DNA of 64,000 nt, taken from assembly GCA_963734015.1 (NCBI GenBank), contig CAVTFG010000003.1, positions 127,518-191,517 of the forward strand, given 5' to 3'. The notes under the pieces were generated by a model that saw only the letters and a program-made list of their open reading frames with translations, searched no databases and was not told the origin of the DNA. The DNA is from JALZKA01 sp963734015 (lineage in GTDB: Bacteria > Actinomycetota > Thermoleophilia > Solirubrobacterales > 70-9). The translations under genes were made by a program, and so were the position numbers. Shown here piece by piece: positions 54,541 through 63,932 of this stretch (positions within the stretch are counted from its first letter, which is position 1; each line of letters starts with the position of its first letter).

Positions 54541-55349
54541 GCGGCCGCCGCCGAGCGGGGCGGCGGGAACCTCGCGGGCAGGCCGACGGCGTCGACCTGG
54601 AACAGCTCGATCGGCTCGGGCAGGCCCTGGAAGCGCCAGGACCCGAGGCTCCGCAGGCCGGATCCGTCGGGGAGCGAATCGGCCACTGCCGAGCGCACCG
54701 CGGCCGACGCCACCGTCTGGCCGCCGTGACCGGCGAAACAGATCCGCGCCGCGGCGTGGACCGAGAGCCCGACGTATCCGGTCTCGGTCAGCGTGGGACG
54801 CCCGCGATGCAGGCCGATGCGCAGCCGCACGTCGCTCCCTCCCGGCCACTCCGCCGCCCGCATCCCTCGCTGGATCTCGAGCGCGGCGTCGAGCGCCGCC
54901 GGGGCTCGCTCGAACACTGCGAGCAGATCGTCCCCACGGGCATCCACCTCATGGCCTCCGGCCGCACGCACCGCGGCGCGCACCAGGCGGCGCACGTCGG
55001 CGAGCAGCGGGCCGTAGTCGTCGCCAAGCCGGGCGAGCAACTCCGTCGAGCCCTCGAGATCGGTCAGGAGGAACGTGACGTCGCCGGTGGGGAGCTTCCG
55101 CTTGCGTTGCAGCTGCGCGTTGATGAAGCCGATCGGCATGATCCCGTGCTTCTTCGCCGCGCTCAGCAGCCTCGTCCGCGCACGGTCCCGCGCCGCTTCG
55201 TCCTCGAAGGGCACCTGACCGAACCGCGCCAGCGCGGCCCGGACGTGCGCCGCGTCGTGAATGGGCAGCCGGCGCTTGCCGTCCGAATCGATGTACGCGA
55301 AGGCACGATCGGGTAGCTGCGCTCGCTCCCTGGTGCTCAGCCGTGCCAT
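54537..55349 (-). CDS. Class III nucleotide cyclase-domain protein
   Basis: 270 residues. Residues 1-80 are a conserved basic region (RLPIHDAAHVRAALARFGQVPFEDEAARDRA) of unknown function. Residues 88-255 are a guanylate/adenylate cyclase homology domain: VTFLLTDLEGSTELLARLGDD (metal-binding Asp), ARGDDLLAVF, RIGLHRGRP, GLSVHAAARIC. Substrate-specifying Lys/Asp residues are not clearly conserved, so it may be a regulatory homologue. It converges with the sigma factor gene, overlapping its stop. Confidence 0.85.
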   Translation of the reverse strand: MARLSTRERAQLPDRAFAYIDSDGKRRLPIHDAAHVRAALARFGQVPFEDEAARDRARTRLLSAAKKHGIMPIGFINAQLQRKRKLPTGDVTFLLTDLEGSTELLARLGDDYGPLLADVRRLVRAAVRAAGGHEVDARGDDLLAVFERAPAALDAALEIQRGMRAAEWPGGSDVRLRIGLHRGRPTLTETGYVGLSVHAAARICFAGHGGQTVASAAVRSAVADSLPDGSGLRSLGSWRFQGLPEPIELFQVDAVGLPARFPPPRSAAAA

Positions 55350-55376
55350 CGCTCGATGATCTCACCGCGAGAGGAC

Positions 55377-55382
55377 TAGATT
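55377..55382 (+). promoter_or_regulatory. Candidate -10 element TAGATT
   Basis: Seven bases before the ATG of the DUF2630 gene. Confidence 0.4.
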
Positions 55383-55389
55383 CTTCGGC

Positions 55390-55632
55390 ATGGACGACTC
55401 CACGCTGCGCGACCAGATCGAGAAGCTCGTCGAAGAGGAGCAGGAGCTCCTGCGACACGGCGAGGGCCACGGGCCCGACGAGGTTCGCCACGAGCGGCTC
55501 GCGGAGCTCAAGGTCGAGCTCGACCGCTGCTGGGACCTCCTGCGCCAGCGTGAGGCCCGCGAGGAGTTCAAGCTCGACCCCGACGAAGCATCGGTTCGCG
55601 ACGCGGACACGGTTGAGGGCTACGAGGGATAG
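55390..55632 (+). CDS. DUF2630 protein
   Basis: 80 residues, helical and highly charged, with the family pattern IEKLVEEEQELLRHGEG and LAELKVELDRCWDLLRQREAREEF ending near TVEGYEG. A small conserved actinobacterial protein of unknown function. The next gene follows after 17 bases. Confidence 0.9.
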   Translation: MDDSTLRDQIEKLVEEEQELLRHGEGHGPDEVRHERLAELKVELDRCWDLLRQREAREEFKLDPDEASVRDADTVEGYEG

Positions 55633-55649
55633 CGAGCAAGGGAGGCGAG

Positions 55650-56021
55650 ATGATCGAGCGCATCGAGGACATGCCGGCCGGGACGATTGGATTCCGCGCC
55701 ACGGGGAGCGTGACCGGCGACGAGTACCGGGACACGCTGCTGCCGCCGATGCGAGACGCGGCGGAGGCGGGCGACGTGCGGATGGTCTTCGTCGCCGGCC
55801 CGGACTTCGAGAAGTTCGAGCCCGGCGCGCTCCTGCAGGACACGAAGACCGGGATCACCCTCGGGCTCGGCCATCTCTCGGCTTGGAAGCGGACGGCGCT
55901 GGTGACTGACGTCGAGTGGATCAGGAAGGCGCTCCAGATGTTCGCCTGGATGACCCCCGGCGAGGTGCGCCTCTTCGACCTCGACGAGCTCGAAGCGGCC
56001 AAGGAGTGGGTCGCGGGCTGA
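55650..56021 (+). CDS. SpoIIAA/STAS-like protein
   Basis: 123 residues resembling the SpoIIAA-like (CRAL-TRIO/STAS) family: IEDMPAGTIGFRATGSVTGDEYRDTLLPPM, AGDVRMVFVAGPDFEKFEPGALLQD, ALVTDVEWIRKALQMFAWMTPGEVRLF and DELEAAKEWVAG. The phosphorylatable Ser of true anti-sigma antagonists is not evident. SD GGGAGG precedes the ATG. Confidence 0.88.
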   Translation: MIERIEDMPAGTIGFRATGSVTGDEYRDTLLPPMRDAAEAGDVRMVFVAGPDFEKFEPGALLQDTKTGITLGLGHLSAWKRTALVTDVEWIRKALQMFAWMTPGEVRLFDLDELEAAKEWVAG

Positions 56022-56051
56022 GCCTCCCTGCTGATCGAGCTCGACGGGGAG

Positions 56052-56273
56052 GTGGTCGGACTGGCACGTGTTGACAGGCTGGGCAGCGAGCACGAGGACC
56101 CGCAGCTCGACTTTCGCCTGCGCGAGCAGGTCCGCGGCCGCGCCTGGCCGTCGGCCGACGGCGAGATGCTGGACGGGATCGGCTACGCGATCCTCCGCAG
56201 CGACTGGGAGTCCGGGACGACGACCCCGGTGCGGTGGGAGTGGACGGGATCGCCCGCGCGGGAGGAGGCTTGA
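56052..56273 (+). CDS. Hypothetical protein, possibly 5'-truncated
   Basis: 73 residues from GTG 56052 (VGLARVDRLGSEHEDPQLDFRLREQ, GIGYAILRSDWESG). The reading frame with protein-like sequence continues upstream to 56022 (LLIELDGE) without a usual start codon, so the true start may be a CTG or may be lost. No family recognised. Confidence 0.45.
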   Translation: MVGLARVDRLGSEHEDPQLDFRLREQVRGRAWPSADGEMLDGIGYAILRSDWESGTTTPVRWEWTGSPAREEA

Positions 56274-56338
56274 CGCCTCTGACGATCGCGCCGCCGTCCC
56301 GCTCGCACACTCAGTTACAAACTCTTCACATCCCCGTC

Positions 56339-56344
56339 TATTCT
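56339..56344 (+). promoter_or_regulatory. Candidate promoter, -10 TATTCT
   Basis: TATTCT six bases before the GTG at 56351, with TTACAA 18 bases upstream of it as a possible -35. Confidence 0.45.
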
Positions 56345-56350
56345 GGAGAG

Positions 56351-57001
56351 GTGACGTTGTCCCCCGAATCGCCAGGGACCGTGGAGGCTCCTTTGCGCCC
56401 CGAGCCGCCGGGGTGGATCGAGGGCTCGCCACTCCTGAGGCAGGCCTACGCGCTGGCCGAATCCGCCCACGGCTCTCAGCGGCGCGCATCCGATGGCCGC
56501 CCGTTCCTCCATCACGTCACCGAGGTCGGCACGCTCCTCCACGAGGCGGGGTTTGACGTGGAGCTCGTGGCGACCGGCCTTTTGCACGATGCCGTCGAGC
56601 GCGGCACCCTCAGCGAGGACGCGCTGCGAACCGAGATGCCCGAGAGCATCGGCGAGCTGGTCCTCACGCTCTCGGAGGATCCGACGATCGAGTCATTCAG
56701 TGAGCGAAAGGCGGCGCTGCGGGCGCAGGTCGCAGTGGGCGGCGGCCGGGCCCTGACCGTGTTCGCGGCCGACAAGCTCTCCGACATCATCGGGCTGCGT
56801 CGGGGCCTCGAGACGTTCGGGGTCGCGGTGGAGGAGCGAATCGGCACCAGCGTCAGCAGCATGGCCGGGCACTATCGAGAGTCCGTCGAGTTGATCGAGT
56901 CGGGAGATCCGGGGTCCGCCTTCGCATCGGAGTTGCGCGCCGAGCTCGGCCGTCTCGCCGACGACATCGCCCCAGCTGTCGAACCCGCCGCAAGGCCCTG
57001 A
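56351..57001 (+). CDS. HD-domain hydrolase (RelA/SpoT HD-like)
   Basis: About 216 residues. HD_4-like domain: AYALAESAHGSQRRASDGRPFLHHVTEVGTLL, then VATGLLHDAVERG supplies the His-Asp pair, and DKLSDIIGLRRG resembles the second Asp motif. This is the hydrolase half of RelA/SpoT proteins without a synthetase, as in small alarmone hydrolases; ppGpp hydrolysis is possible but unproven. Start GTG 56351 or TTG 56357. Confidence 0.85.
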   Translation: MTLSPESPGTVEAPLRPEPPGWIEGSPLLRQAYALAESAHGSQRRASDGRPFLHHVTEVGTLLHEAGFDVELVATGLLHDAVERGTLSEDALRTEMPESIGELVLTLSEDPTIESFSERKAALRAQVAVGGGRALTVFAADKLSDIIGLRRGLETFGVAVEERIGTSVSSMAGHYRESVELIESGDPGSAFASELRAELGRLADDIAPAVEPAARP

Positions 57002-57085
57002 GCCCGGTCGCCGGCTGTCGCATCCGGTGATAGGCTGCCCGCGCTCAGGGAGGCCCGCACAACGGACCCTATGGAAAGGGAAGTT

Positions 57086-59732
57086 ATGCGACGACGCCTC
57101 GTGAGTGTGGTTCTTTCCGCGACCGTCCTGCTGTTCGCGGGGCTCACCTTCTCGGCGGCTCCCGCTGCCGCGGAGATCGGGCCACCGTGGTGCGGCACTC
57201 CCGAGCCGGATGCGGCTGCCGCCCTTCCGAGCGACCCGCCGCTCGACTTCCCGCACATCCCCTACTACGCCATCGGTTGCACCCTCGAGCAGATCCAGGC
57301 TGAGAGCGACGGGCGGATGAGCATCGACGTGATCGGACCGTCGGCCAACGGCCGCGACATGTTCCTGGTCACCATCAACGACCTGGACTCGAAGTACCAG
57401 CGCAAGGCGTTCGCCAACTGGAAGCAGGTCCGGCGCGACGCGCTCACGAAGCCTGCCAAGGCCCAGAAGACGCTGAGGAAGGCCGACGGCCAGGTCAAGG
57501 TCCCGCTCTTCATCCAGGGCGGGATCCACGGCGACGAATACGAGGGCGTCGACGCCAACATGCGGACGATCGAGACGCTCGCCACCACGCCCAACGGGGA
57601 GGATCCGGTGGTCGACGAGATCCTCGACAACTCGGTCGTGCTGTTCAACGTGATCCAGAACCCCGACGGCCGCGTCGCGGGGACGCGGGCGAACGGCAAC
57701 GGGTTCGACCTGAACCGAGACTTCCTGACGCAGTCCCAGTCGGAGACGAAGGCGTCGGTGAGCATCATGCAGGAGTGGATCCCGCCGGAGACGATCGATC
57801 TCCACGGCTACGCCACGCCCACGCTGATCGAGGCCACCACCAAGCCGCACAACCCCAGCATCGAGTACGACCTGTGGCTGAAGTGGAACCAGGCGAGGCT
57901 CGACGCGAACGAGGCTGCGCTGACCGCCGCGGGCCACGACCTCCAGCGCCCGATCAACGACTGGTGCGAGGACGCCGACCTGCCGCCTGCAAGCGGGATC
58001 TGCCCCGGGGGGACGCCGCCCGGGCCCGCCGTGGCCGAGGGTTGGGACGACTGGGGACCGTTCTACACGCCGATGTACTCCCAGCACATCGGCCTCAACG
58101 GCTCCACGGTCGAGATGTGCCGGGACAACGCCGTGTGTGGAGGGAGGGCCGCCGCGCTCGAGATCTCGGAGATCGCTACCTGGTCGACGCTCGAATACGA
58201 CGTCGCCAACCGGGAGGACCTGCTCCACGACGAGCTCGAGATCTACGAACGCGGCGTCGAGGACGCCGCGCGCCCGGAGTGCTGCCCGCCACCGTTCGAT
58301 GTCGACAACAACTGGATGGACGGAGTACCCGGACGCCTACGTGATCCCGCTCGGCGATGGCCAGCGGAGCGACCCGGAGGCGAACCGCCTGGTGGATTGG
58401 CTGCTGTTAAACGGCATCGAGGTCGAGGCGCTGAAGAAGGCTGCCGAGTTCGACGGCGAGTCGTTCGAACGGGGCTCGTACGTGGTCCCGATGGACCAGG
58501 CGCGCCGGGGGCTCGCCGACACCGCGCTCTCGATCGGCGTGGACGTCTCGGACCGGATCAGCCGGCTGTACGCGCCGCCGGGGGCCTGGAGCCACGGGTA
58601 CCTCTGGGGCGCCGACGTCGTCACGATCCCCGAGGGTTCCTCGTTCGACCCGCACGCGAAGCAGATCTCGCGGCCGAGCGAACTGGACGGCGGCATCGAC
58701 GCCGGAGCCGCGGATGCCTACGCCCTGGAGGTCGATTCCGCAACGGCGGTCCGGACCCTGAATCAGCTCGTCGGTGGCGGCGCGTCCGCCGAGTTCGCGC
58801 TGGAGTCGTTCACATCGGCCGACGGTGCGGACCTTGCCGCGGGAAGCGTGATCTTCCCGGCGGGCGAGGAGTCGGCGCTCGACGAAGCGGGTGAGGAAAA
58901 CGGTCTGCGGTTCCACCGGCTCGACGATCTGCCAGAGGTGGATCCGGTGGAGGGCGTGCCGCGGATCGCCGTCCTCGCCGGCGGGGTCAACCAGAACATC
59001 TGGTCGCTGCGGGAGCTCGGCTTCCCGGCCGATCCGATCTCCACGTCCGCGACTGGCGCGCTCAACAACCCGGCGGGGCCGAACCCGCTCGACGGCTACG
59101 ACGTCGTGTTCAACACCGCCGGGTGGCCAGGCGCTACCAGCGCAACCGCACGGGCTCGACTCGACGCGTTCTTCGACGCGGGCGGCGGCTACATCGGAGT
59201 GGGCGCGGCCGGCGCAGACTTCCTGAGTGCGGCAGGCTCCGGCCAGCTGCCCGGACTCACACCGGGTTCAAGCTCCGGCGTGGGTCAGAGCGGGATCTTC
59301 CACTGGACGAACACCGGTGGCCTGGACAGCGTGATCGTCGGCACCTATCCCGAGCAGGACACGCTGATCATGGATCCGCCGACGTGGTTCACAGCGGTGC
59401 CGGCCGAGGCGGCGATCGACGGTCGCCTGCTCGGCGACACCGCGTCCACGTTCGCGTCGGGTCTCTGGCTGCTCCCGCGTCCAACCGAGGCGGCGAGCGC
59501 ACCGATCGCGGTCCACGCCGAGAGCCCGGCCGCGGACAGCTCCGCTCGGATCACCGCGTTCGCGATGAACCCGCTCTACCGGGCGGACCCGGAGCGCGAG
59601 TGGCCGATGGTTGGCACCGCCGCCTACTGGTCAAGCCAGTCCGGCGCGACTGCAGCGGCCGGCGCCGCCCTGCGAACGCACACCCGCGTGCCCGAGCCCG
59701 TCCAGGAGGTGGCGATCGAAGGGCGTCCGTAG
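57086..59732 (+). CDS. Secreted M14-family zinc peptidase with C-terminal ThuA/GATase-like region (one apparent +1 frameshift)
   Basis: About 881 residues after correction. Sec signal MRRRLVSVVLSATVLLFAG ending AAA. The M14 carboxypeptidase domain (about 60-400) has the zinc motif HxxE in GGIHGDEYEGVD, NPDGRVAGTRANGNGFDLNRDF and the third ligand in IDLHGYATP. The first frame breaks near 58322 (one extra G); the second continues with YPDAYVIPLGDGQRSDPEANRL. The C-terminal part contains a flavodoxin/amidotransferase-like region (GYDVVFNTAGWPG, ARLDAFFDAGGGYIGVGAAGADFL) similar to ThuA-type folds. Start chosen at 57086 after AAGGGAAG. Confidence 0.87.
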
Positions 59733-59750
59733 CGGACGACGCCGGCGATC

Positions 59751-61826
59751 TCAGCCGCGCCTGACTCGCTCGCAGTCGCGGGCGACGCGATCCCTGCCCT
59801 GGACGACGACTCGGTCGCGCCCTGACCCGCAACGCACCACGTCCCTGCCGGCGCCTCCGGCCAGGACGTCGCGGCCTCGGCCGCCCAGGAGAAGATCCTC
59901 GCCCGCCCCGCCGCGGAGCATGTCGCGCCCGGCGTGGCCGAGGAGGCAGTCGTCGCCCCCGAGCCCGACGGCGACGTCCTTGCCGCCAAGGCCGACGATC
60001 GCGTCGTCGGCGGCGGTTCCGTGGAGCCGTTCCCCGGCTTGCGTCCCGACGAGGACGTTCGTCAAATCGGGCTCGCATGAGCTCGGCGGGGTCGGCGGCG
60101 CGTCGGCGCTGATCGTGATCGGTTCCGTGGTGTCGCTGACATCGTTGGAGTCGACGACCCTCAGTCGCACCTCGTAGGTGCCGGCTTCGTAAGTGAAGCT
60201 CGGCTGGGGATCGGCCGAGTCGTCGAACTGCCCGTCGCCATCGAGGTCCCAGCCGTAGTCGAGGCTGCCGCCCTCGTCCGGGTCGGAGGAGCCGGTGCCG
60301 TCGAACTCGACCTCGAGCGGGGCGAAGCCGCCGGTCGTGCTTGCGGTTGCCATCGCCGTCGGCGCCTGGTTCTCGGACACGTAGCTGATGCGGCGCACGG
60401 TCCCGCCGTTGAAGTCGACGTAGAACAGATCGCCGGCGGGACCGATTCGCAGGTCGACCGGGTTGGCCGCGTCGGCGACGAAGGTCACGATGTCGGACGG
60501 GTCGGGGTCGCCCGCGGGTCCCTCCTGCATCGCCCAGATGCATCTGCGCGCGTGGTCGGCGAAGAACAGCGCCCCGTCGTATGCGGCGGGGTAGACCCCG
60601 CCCTCGTAGAAGGCAAGGCCGCTGATCGCCGAGGTGCCGGAGGGGCAGGACTCACCGGCGACCACCTTGTTCGCGTGCGAATACGCGAAGTGGGGTGAGC
60701 TGACGGTGTCCTCGTCGTAAAGGTCCTCGCACAGGTCCAGGTCGAGCGCGTCGTAGTCGCCCTGGCGGGCGGCGCCCTCGTAGCACGGCCAGCCGAAGTT
60801 CTCGATCGGGGCCGCGAGGGGATCGACCACCCTGTTGATCTCCTCCCACCAGACCCAACCGACGTCGCCGACCCAGAGCTCGTTGGAGCCCGGGCGGATC
60901 GCGAACCTGAACGGGTTCCTGAGCCCGTGGGCGACGATCCGCCTGGCGTTGGCGTCGCCGGTCCCGGGATTGTCCGGCGGCGCGCCGCCGGTGTCGGGGT
61001 CGACACGGAGAATGCTGCCGTTGAGCGCCGTGGGGTCGGACCCGGTCCTCAGGTCCTGGCTGCGAAGGGCACCCCCCTCGGCCGTCGGGGGAGTCTGGGC
61101 CCCGCCGATGCCGGCCGGTGGGTCCCCGCAGGGATTGACCGGATCGCCGCTCTGCCCGTAGTCCGCGAAGCCGAAGCTGGCCCCGTCCCCGGCGCTGACA
61201 TAGAGCGAGCCGTCGGTGCCGAACCCGAGGCTGCCGACCGTGTGGCTCGGGTACTGCTGGCACCAGGCGTCCTCGATCAGCACCTGCTCGGGACCGGTCA
61301 TGACGTCGCCCAGCGCCTCGAGTCGCGAGAGCCGCCCGCTGACCACGCAGCCGTCGTCGGTCGCCCCCGGCGGGTCCGGGCAGCCGTCGGCGGTCATGCC
61401 CGGCATGCCCCAGCGCGGGAAGTCGTCGGGGTCGGACAGATCGAGGTCGTATGTGTAGAGGACGTACACGTACGGCTCGACGGGGAAGTCGGGGTCGAGC
61501 GCGAGTCCCAGCAGGCCGCGGTCCCAGAAGTTGTGAACCTGGGTGCGCAGGTCCGCGAACACGGTCGGTGTCGAGTCGTCGAGGTCGTCGAAGACCTTGA
61601 CCAGCCCGCTCTTCTCGGCAACGAACACGCGCCCGTCGCCGGCGAACTGGACCGTCGTCGGCTCGGTCAGTCCGGAGAAGACGACCTCCTCCGCGAAGCT
61701 CTCGGGGAGCTCGCTCGCCTCTCCACGCACCGGTAGCGTGGCCAACAGCACCAGGGCCGCGCCGACGACCAACGCGACAAGCGCGCTGGGCGAGCGTTCC
61801 TGCAGGTTGATCGGCGCCTCGGCCAC
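59751..61826 (-). CDS. Secreted PQQ-type sugar dehydrogenase with PKD domain and RTX repeats
   Basis: 691 residues. Signal segment, then a glucose/sorbosone dehydrogenase beta-propeller (about 45-470: TVQFAGDGRVFVAEKSGLVK, DRGLLGLALDPDFP, GLRNPFRFAIRPGSNELWVGDVG). A PKD domain follows (about 490-575: GSSDPDEGGSLDYGWDLDGDG), then five to six RTX-type Gly-Asp repeats (GGDDCLLGHAGRDMLRGGAG, GGRGRDVLAGGAGRD) that bind calcium. Family enzymes oxidise aldoses outside the cell using PQQ. The GTG start is near a TACGCT but its distance is long. It converges with the peptidase gene. Confidence 0.9.
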   Translation of the reverse strand: MAEAPINLQERSPSALVALVVGAALVLLATLPVRGEASELPESFAEEVVFSGLTEPTTVQFAGDGRVFVAEKSGLVKVFDDLDDSTPTVFADLRTQVHNFWDRGLLGLALDPDFPVEPYVYVLYTYDLDLSDPDDFPRWGMPGMTADGCPDPPGATDDGCVVSGRLSRLEALGDVMTGPEQVLIEDAWCQQYPSHTVGSLGFGTDGSLYVSAGDGASFGFADYGQSGDPVNPCGDPPAGIGGAQTPPTAEGGALRSQDLRTGSDPTALNGSILRVDPDTGGAPPDNPGTGDANARRIVAHGLRNPFRFAIRPGSNELWVGDVGWVWWEEINRVVDPLAAPIENFGWPCYEGAARQGDYDALDLDLCEDLYDEDTVSSPHFAYSHANKVVAGESCPSGTSAISGLAFYEGGVYPAAYDGALFFADHARRCIWAMQEGPAGDPDPSDIVTFVADAANPVDLRIGPAGDLFYVDFNGGTVRRISYVSENQAPTAMATASTTGGFAPLEVEFDGTGSSDPDEGGSLDYGWDLDGDGQFDDSADPQPSFTYEAGTYEVRLRVVDSNDVSDTTEPITISADAPPTPPSSCEPDLTNVLVGTQAGERLHGTAADDAIVGLGGKDVAVGLGGDDCLLGHAGRDMLRGGAGEDLLLGGRGRDVLAGGAGRDVVRCGSGRDRVVVQGRDRVARDCERVRRG

Positions 61827-61969
61827 AGATCCCGGCCCGCCGCCGGGTCCGCAAGCGTACCGCCGCCTCCGCTCCGGCGACGTTTGGGTCGGATCCGATC
61901 GGGGTACCTCGCCGAGCGAACGCGGAAATGCCCTTCCGCTATACGGAAGCCCGGTGAAAGGCAGGAATC

Positions 61970-62887
61970 ATGCGCAAAGCGTTGATGCTCACGGTGCCGC
62001 TGTTTCTCACAACCCTGGTTGTCACAGGCGCGAGCCTCGGCCGGTCGGCGGACTCGACGGACGTCAGCGACGGACCGAAGTTCACCGCGCTCGTCTACCA
62101 CGAGACCACCGGCTTCCGGCACGCCTCGATCCCGTACGCGATCGAGCAGCTCGAGGCCTACGGCGATGCGAACGGCTTCGAGGTCACCGCCGACCAGACC
62201 TCCGATCGGTTCACCGATGAGGGCCTGGCGGAGTACGACGTCGTGATCTGGCTCAGCACCGTCGGCGGGGTCCGCGGCGACGCGCCGCTATTGACCGAAG
62301 AGGAGTGGGCGGCGTTCGAGCGCTACATGGAGGCGGGAGGCGGCTACGCCGGGATTCACGCGGGGTCGGATTGCTGCGACGAGTCGGAGTGGTACGGCGA
62401 ACTGCTCGGAAACCAGGCTCGGTTCGACAGCCACCCCGGCGGCGTTGGCGGCTCACCCGGCTGCATCGGCAACCGGCCCGGCGATCCGAATGTGGTGGGC
62501 AACACCGGCTCGTGCTTCGAGGCCGTGGTCGAGACCGAGGACGGCAAGCACCCCAGTACCCGTCGCATCCCGAACCGCTGGGAGATATCGGACGAGCTCT
62601 ACAACTTCAAGGCGAATCCGCGCAGCACCGTCCATGTGCTCCAGACGCTTGACGAGAGCTCGTACGACTTCCAGCCGCACCCGTTCATCCGCAACTGGGG
62701 CAATCTGATGGGCGAGGATCACCCGATCACCTGGTGCCAGCTCTACGACGGCGGCCGCGTCTGGTACACGGGCCTCGGCCACGACGCGAACATCTTCGCC
62801 AATCACGACTCGATGTCGATGATCGTCAATGGCATCAAGTGGTCAGCCGGGAAGTGGGGCCTCAAGCGCTGCGGCCAGGAGGGCTGA
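61970..62887 (+). CDS. Secreted ThuA-domain protein
   Basis: 305 residues. Signal peptide MRKALMLTVPLFLTTLVVTGA, then a ThuA (trehalose-utilisation) domain: ALVYHETTGFRHASIPYAI, VTADQTSDRFTDEGLAEYDVVIWLSTVG, EEWAAFERYMEAGGGYAGIHAGSD, GGRVWYTGLGHDANIF. Glutamine-amidotransferase-like fold without an obvious catalytic triad. ThuA is commonly fused or adjacent to PQQ-type sugar dehydrogenases, as here across a divergent promoter. SD: AAGGCAGG before the ATG. Confidence 0.92.
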   Translation: MRKALMLTVPLFLTTLVVTGASLGRSADSTDVSDGPKFTALVYHETTGFRHASIPYAIEQLEAYGDANGFEVTADQTSDRFTDEGLAEYDVVIWLSTVGGVRGDAPLLTEEEWAAFERYMEAGGGYAGIHAGSDCCDESEWYGELLGNQARFDSHPGGVGGSPGCIGNRPGDPNVVGNTGSCFEAVVETEDGKHPSTRRIPNRWEISDELYNFKANPRSTVHVLQTLDESSYDFQPHPFIRNWGNLMGEDHPITWCQLYDGGRVWYTGLGHDANIFANHDSMSMIVNGIKWSAGKWGLKRCGQEG

Positions 62888-62999
62888 ACTGAACCTGCCT
62901 CGCGTTGGGCCCCCGGGCGAACACGAGGGCGGCGCAGGTATGCGTAAGGTATGGAAAACGGCCCGGCTTGCATCGGCCCGGGACGGGTAGCTGCACCCC

Positions 63000-63200
63000 A
63001 TGAAGGCGACCGAGTTTGGAGAGACCGCCTTAGTGGGCTGGCGCGCGAAGGCTGCTGCCGGAGTCGCGTCCCCGCTATCGCAGCGGACGCCTCTCGATGA
63101 GGAACAGGTTCGGGCGATCGTCGGTGCCTTGTTTTTTGCTCTGGCCCTCGTTTACGTCGCCGGCACTGTGCGCCGCGCGATATCCGCCGCTCGGAGCTAG
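63000..63200 (+). CDS. Small single-helix membrane protein
   Basis: 66 residues: polar N-terminal half, then one hydrophobic segment (AIVGALFFALALVYVAGTV) and a basic end RRAISAARS. No family recognised. The 112 bases upstream hold only a GC-rich repeat (GGCCCGG / CGGCCCGGG). Moderate coding potential. Confidence 0.5.
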   Translation: MKATEFGETALVGWRAKAAAGVASPLSQRTPLDEEQVRAIVGALFFALALVYVAGTVRRAISAARS

Positions 63201-63413
63201 CGCCAGCCAACCCGATTCGGGTTTCGGCCCCTCATGCAGCCGCTGCTGCCCAACCAAGGGCGACCCCGGCCGGGCATCGACCGAGGCCGCCGGCGCCAGG
63301 GGGCAATCCGCGCTTGCTTCATGGCAAGCAACCCCCGGCGCTGCCCGTCCGGATGTTCAGAGACGAGCACAATTCGACTACCCGGGTCCGACGCCGGCAA
63401 GCGATTGAGCTCG

Positions 63414-63759
63414 TCACTCGCTCGAGTTCAGCCGGTTGTCCTGAATCTCGCCGTCCAGCCCACACGTCTGGAACACCCGACGCACCTCGGGGGAGGCGTC
63501 GCGAATGGTGAGCCCATCCTTCGTTGCGCTCAGCAGCAGCGCCACCCCCATGCTGTCAATGAACGTGACGTCGGCGAGGTCGAGAACGACCCGCCCAGTC
63601 ACGCCGTTCAGGTAGGCCTCAAGCGTTCCAACGGTGGCGACATCGATCTCGCCTTGAACCGCCACGACCGCAGTGCCCGTCCTGCTTCGCGGTCCTGACC
63701 TCAAACGGCTGCGGCAGCGGCCGTCGCCCTCGGTCCTCAACGCCCCTAACGGGCTCCAT
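63414..63759 (-). CDS. STAS-domain anti-sigma factor antagonist (one apparent +1 frameshift)
   Basis: About 114 residues after correction. SpoIIAA/RsbV-type STAS domain: AVVAVQGEIDVATVGTLEAY, VVLDLADVTFIDSMGVALLL with the phospho-acceptor Ser in DSMG, and PEVRRVFQTCGLDGEI. The uncorrected N-terminus is implausible; removing one base in the C run at 63676-63678 joins an upstream frame reading PFEVRTAKQDG and starting at ATG 63759. Likely part of a partner-switching pathway that controls an alternative sigma factor. Confidence 0.85.
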
Positions 63760-63932
63760 TCAGCTCTGCCTCATTGGAGGCCGCGCGATCAAGGGAGGGA
63801 GAGCAAGGAGTCTCGAAGGGCGGCTTTGCGCCGTTCACCGAGAGTACTCCCCGCCTCCAAACCGACGGTCCCGGTGCAATCCATCCGAGCCCGCCAGAGA
63901 AGGGACCGGCCTACATGTTCTTGCTCGGTCGG
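63741..63932. other. Intergenic stretch with no recognised gene
   Basis: Between the two STAS genes on the minus strand. The first 19 bases hold the corrected start of the downstream STAS gene; in the remainder I see no convincing ORF, promoter or repeat. Confidence 0.4.
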
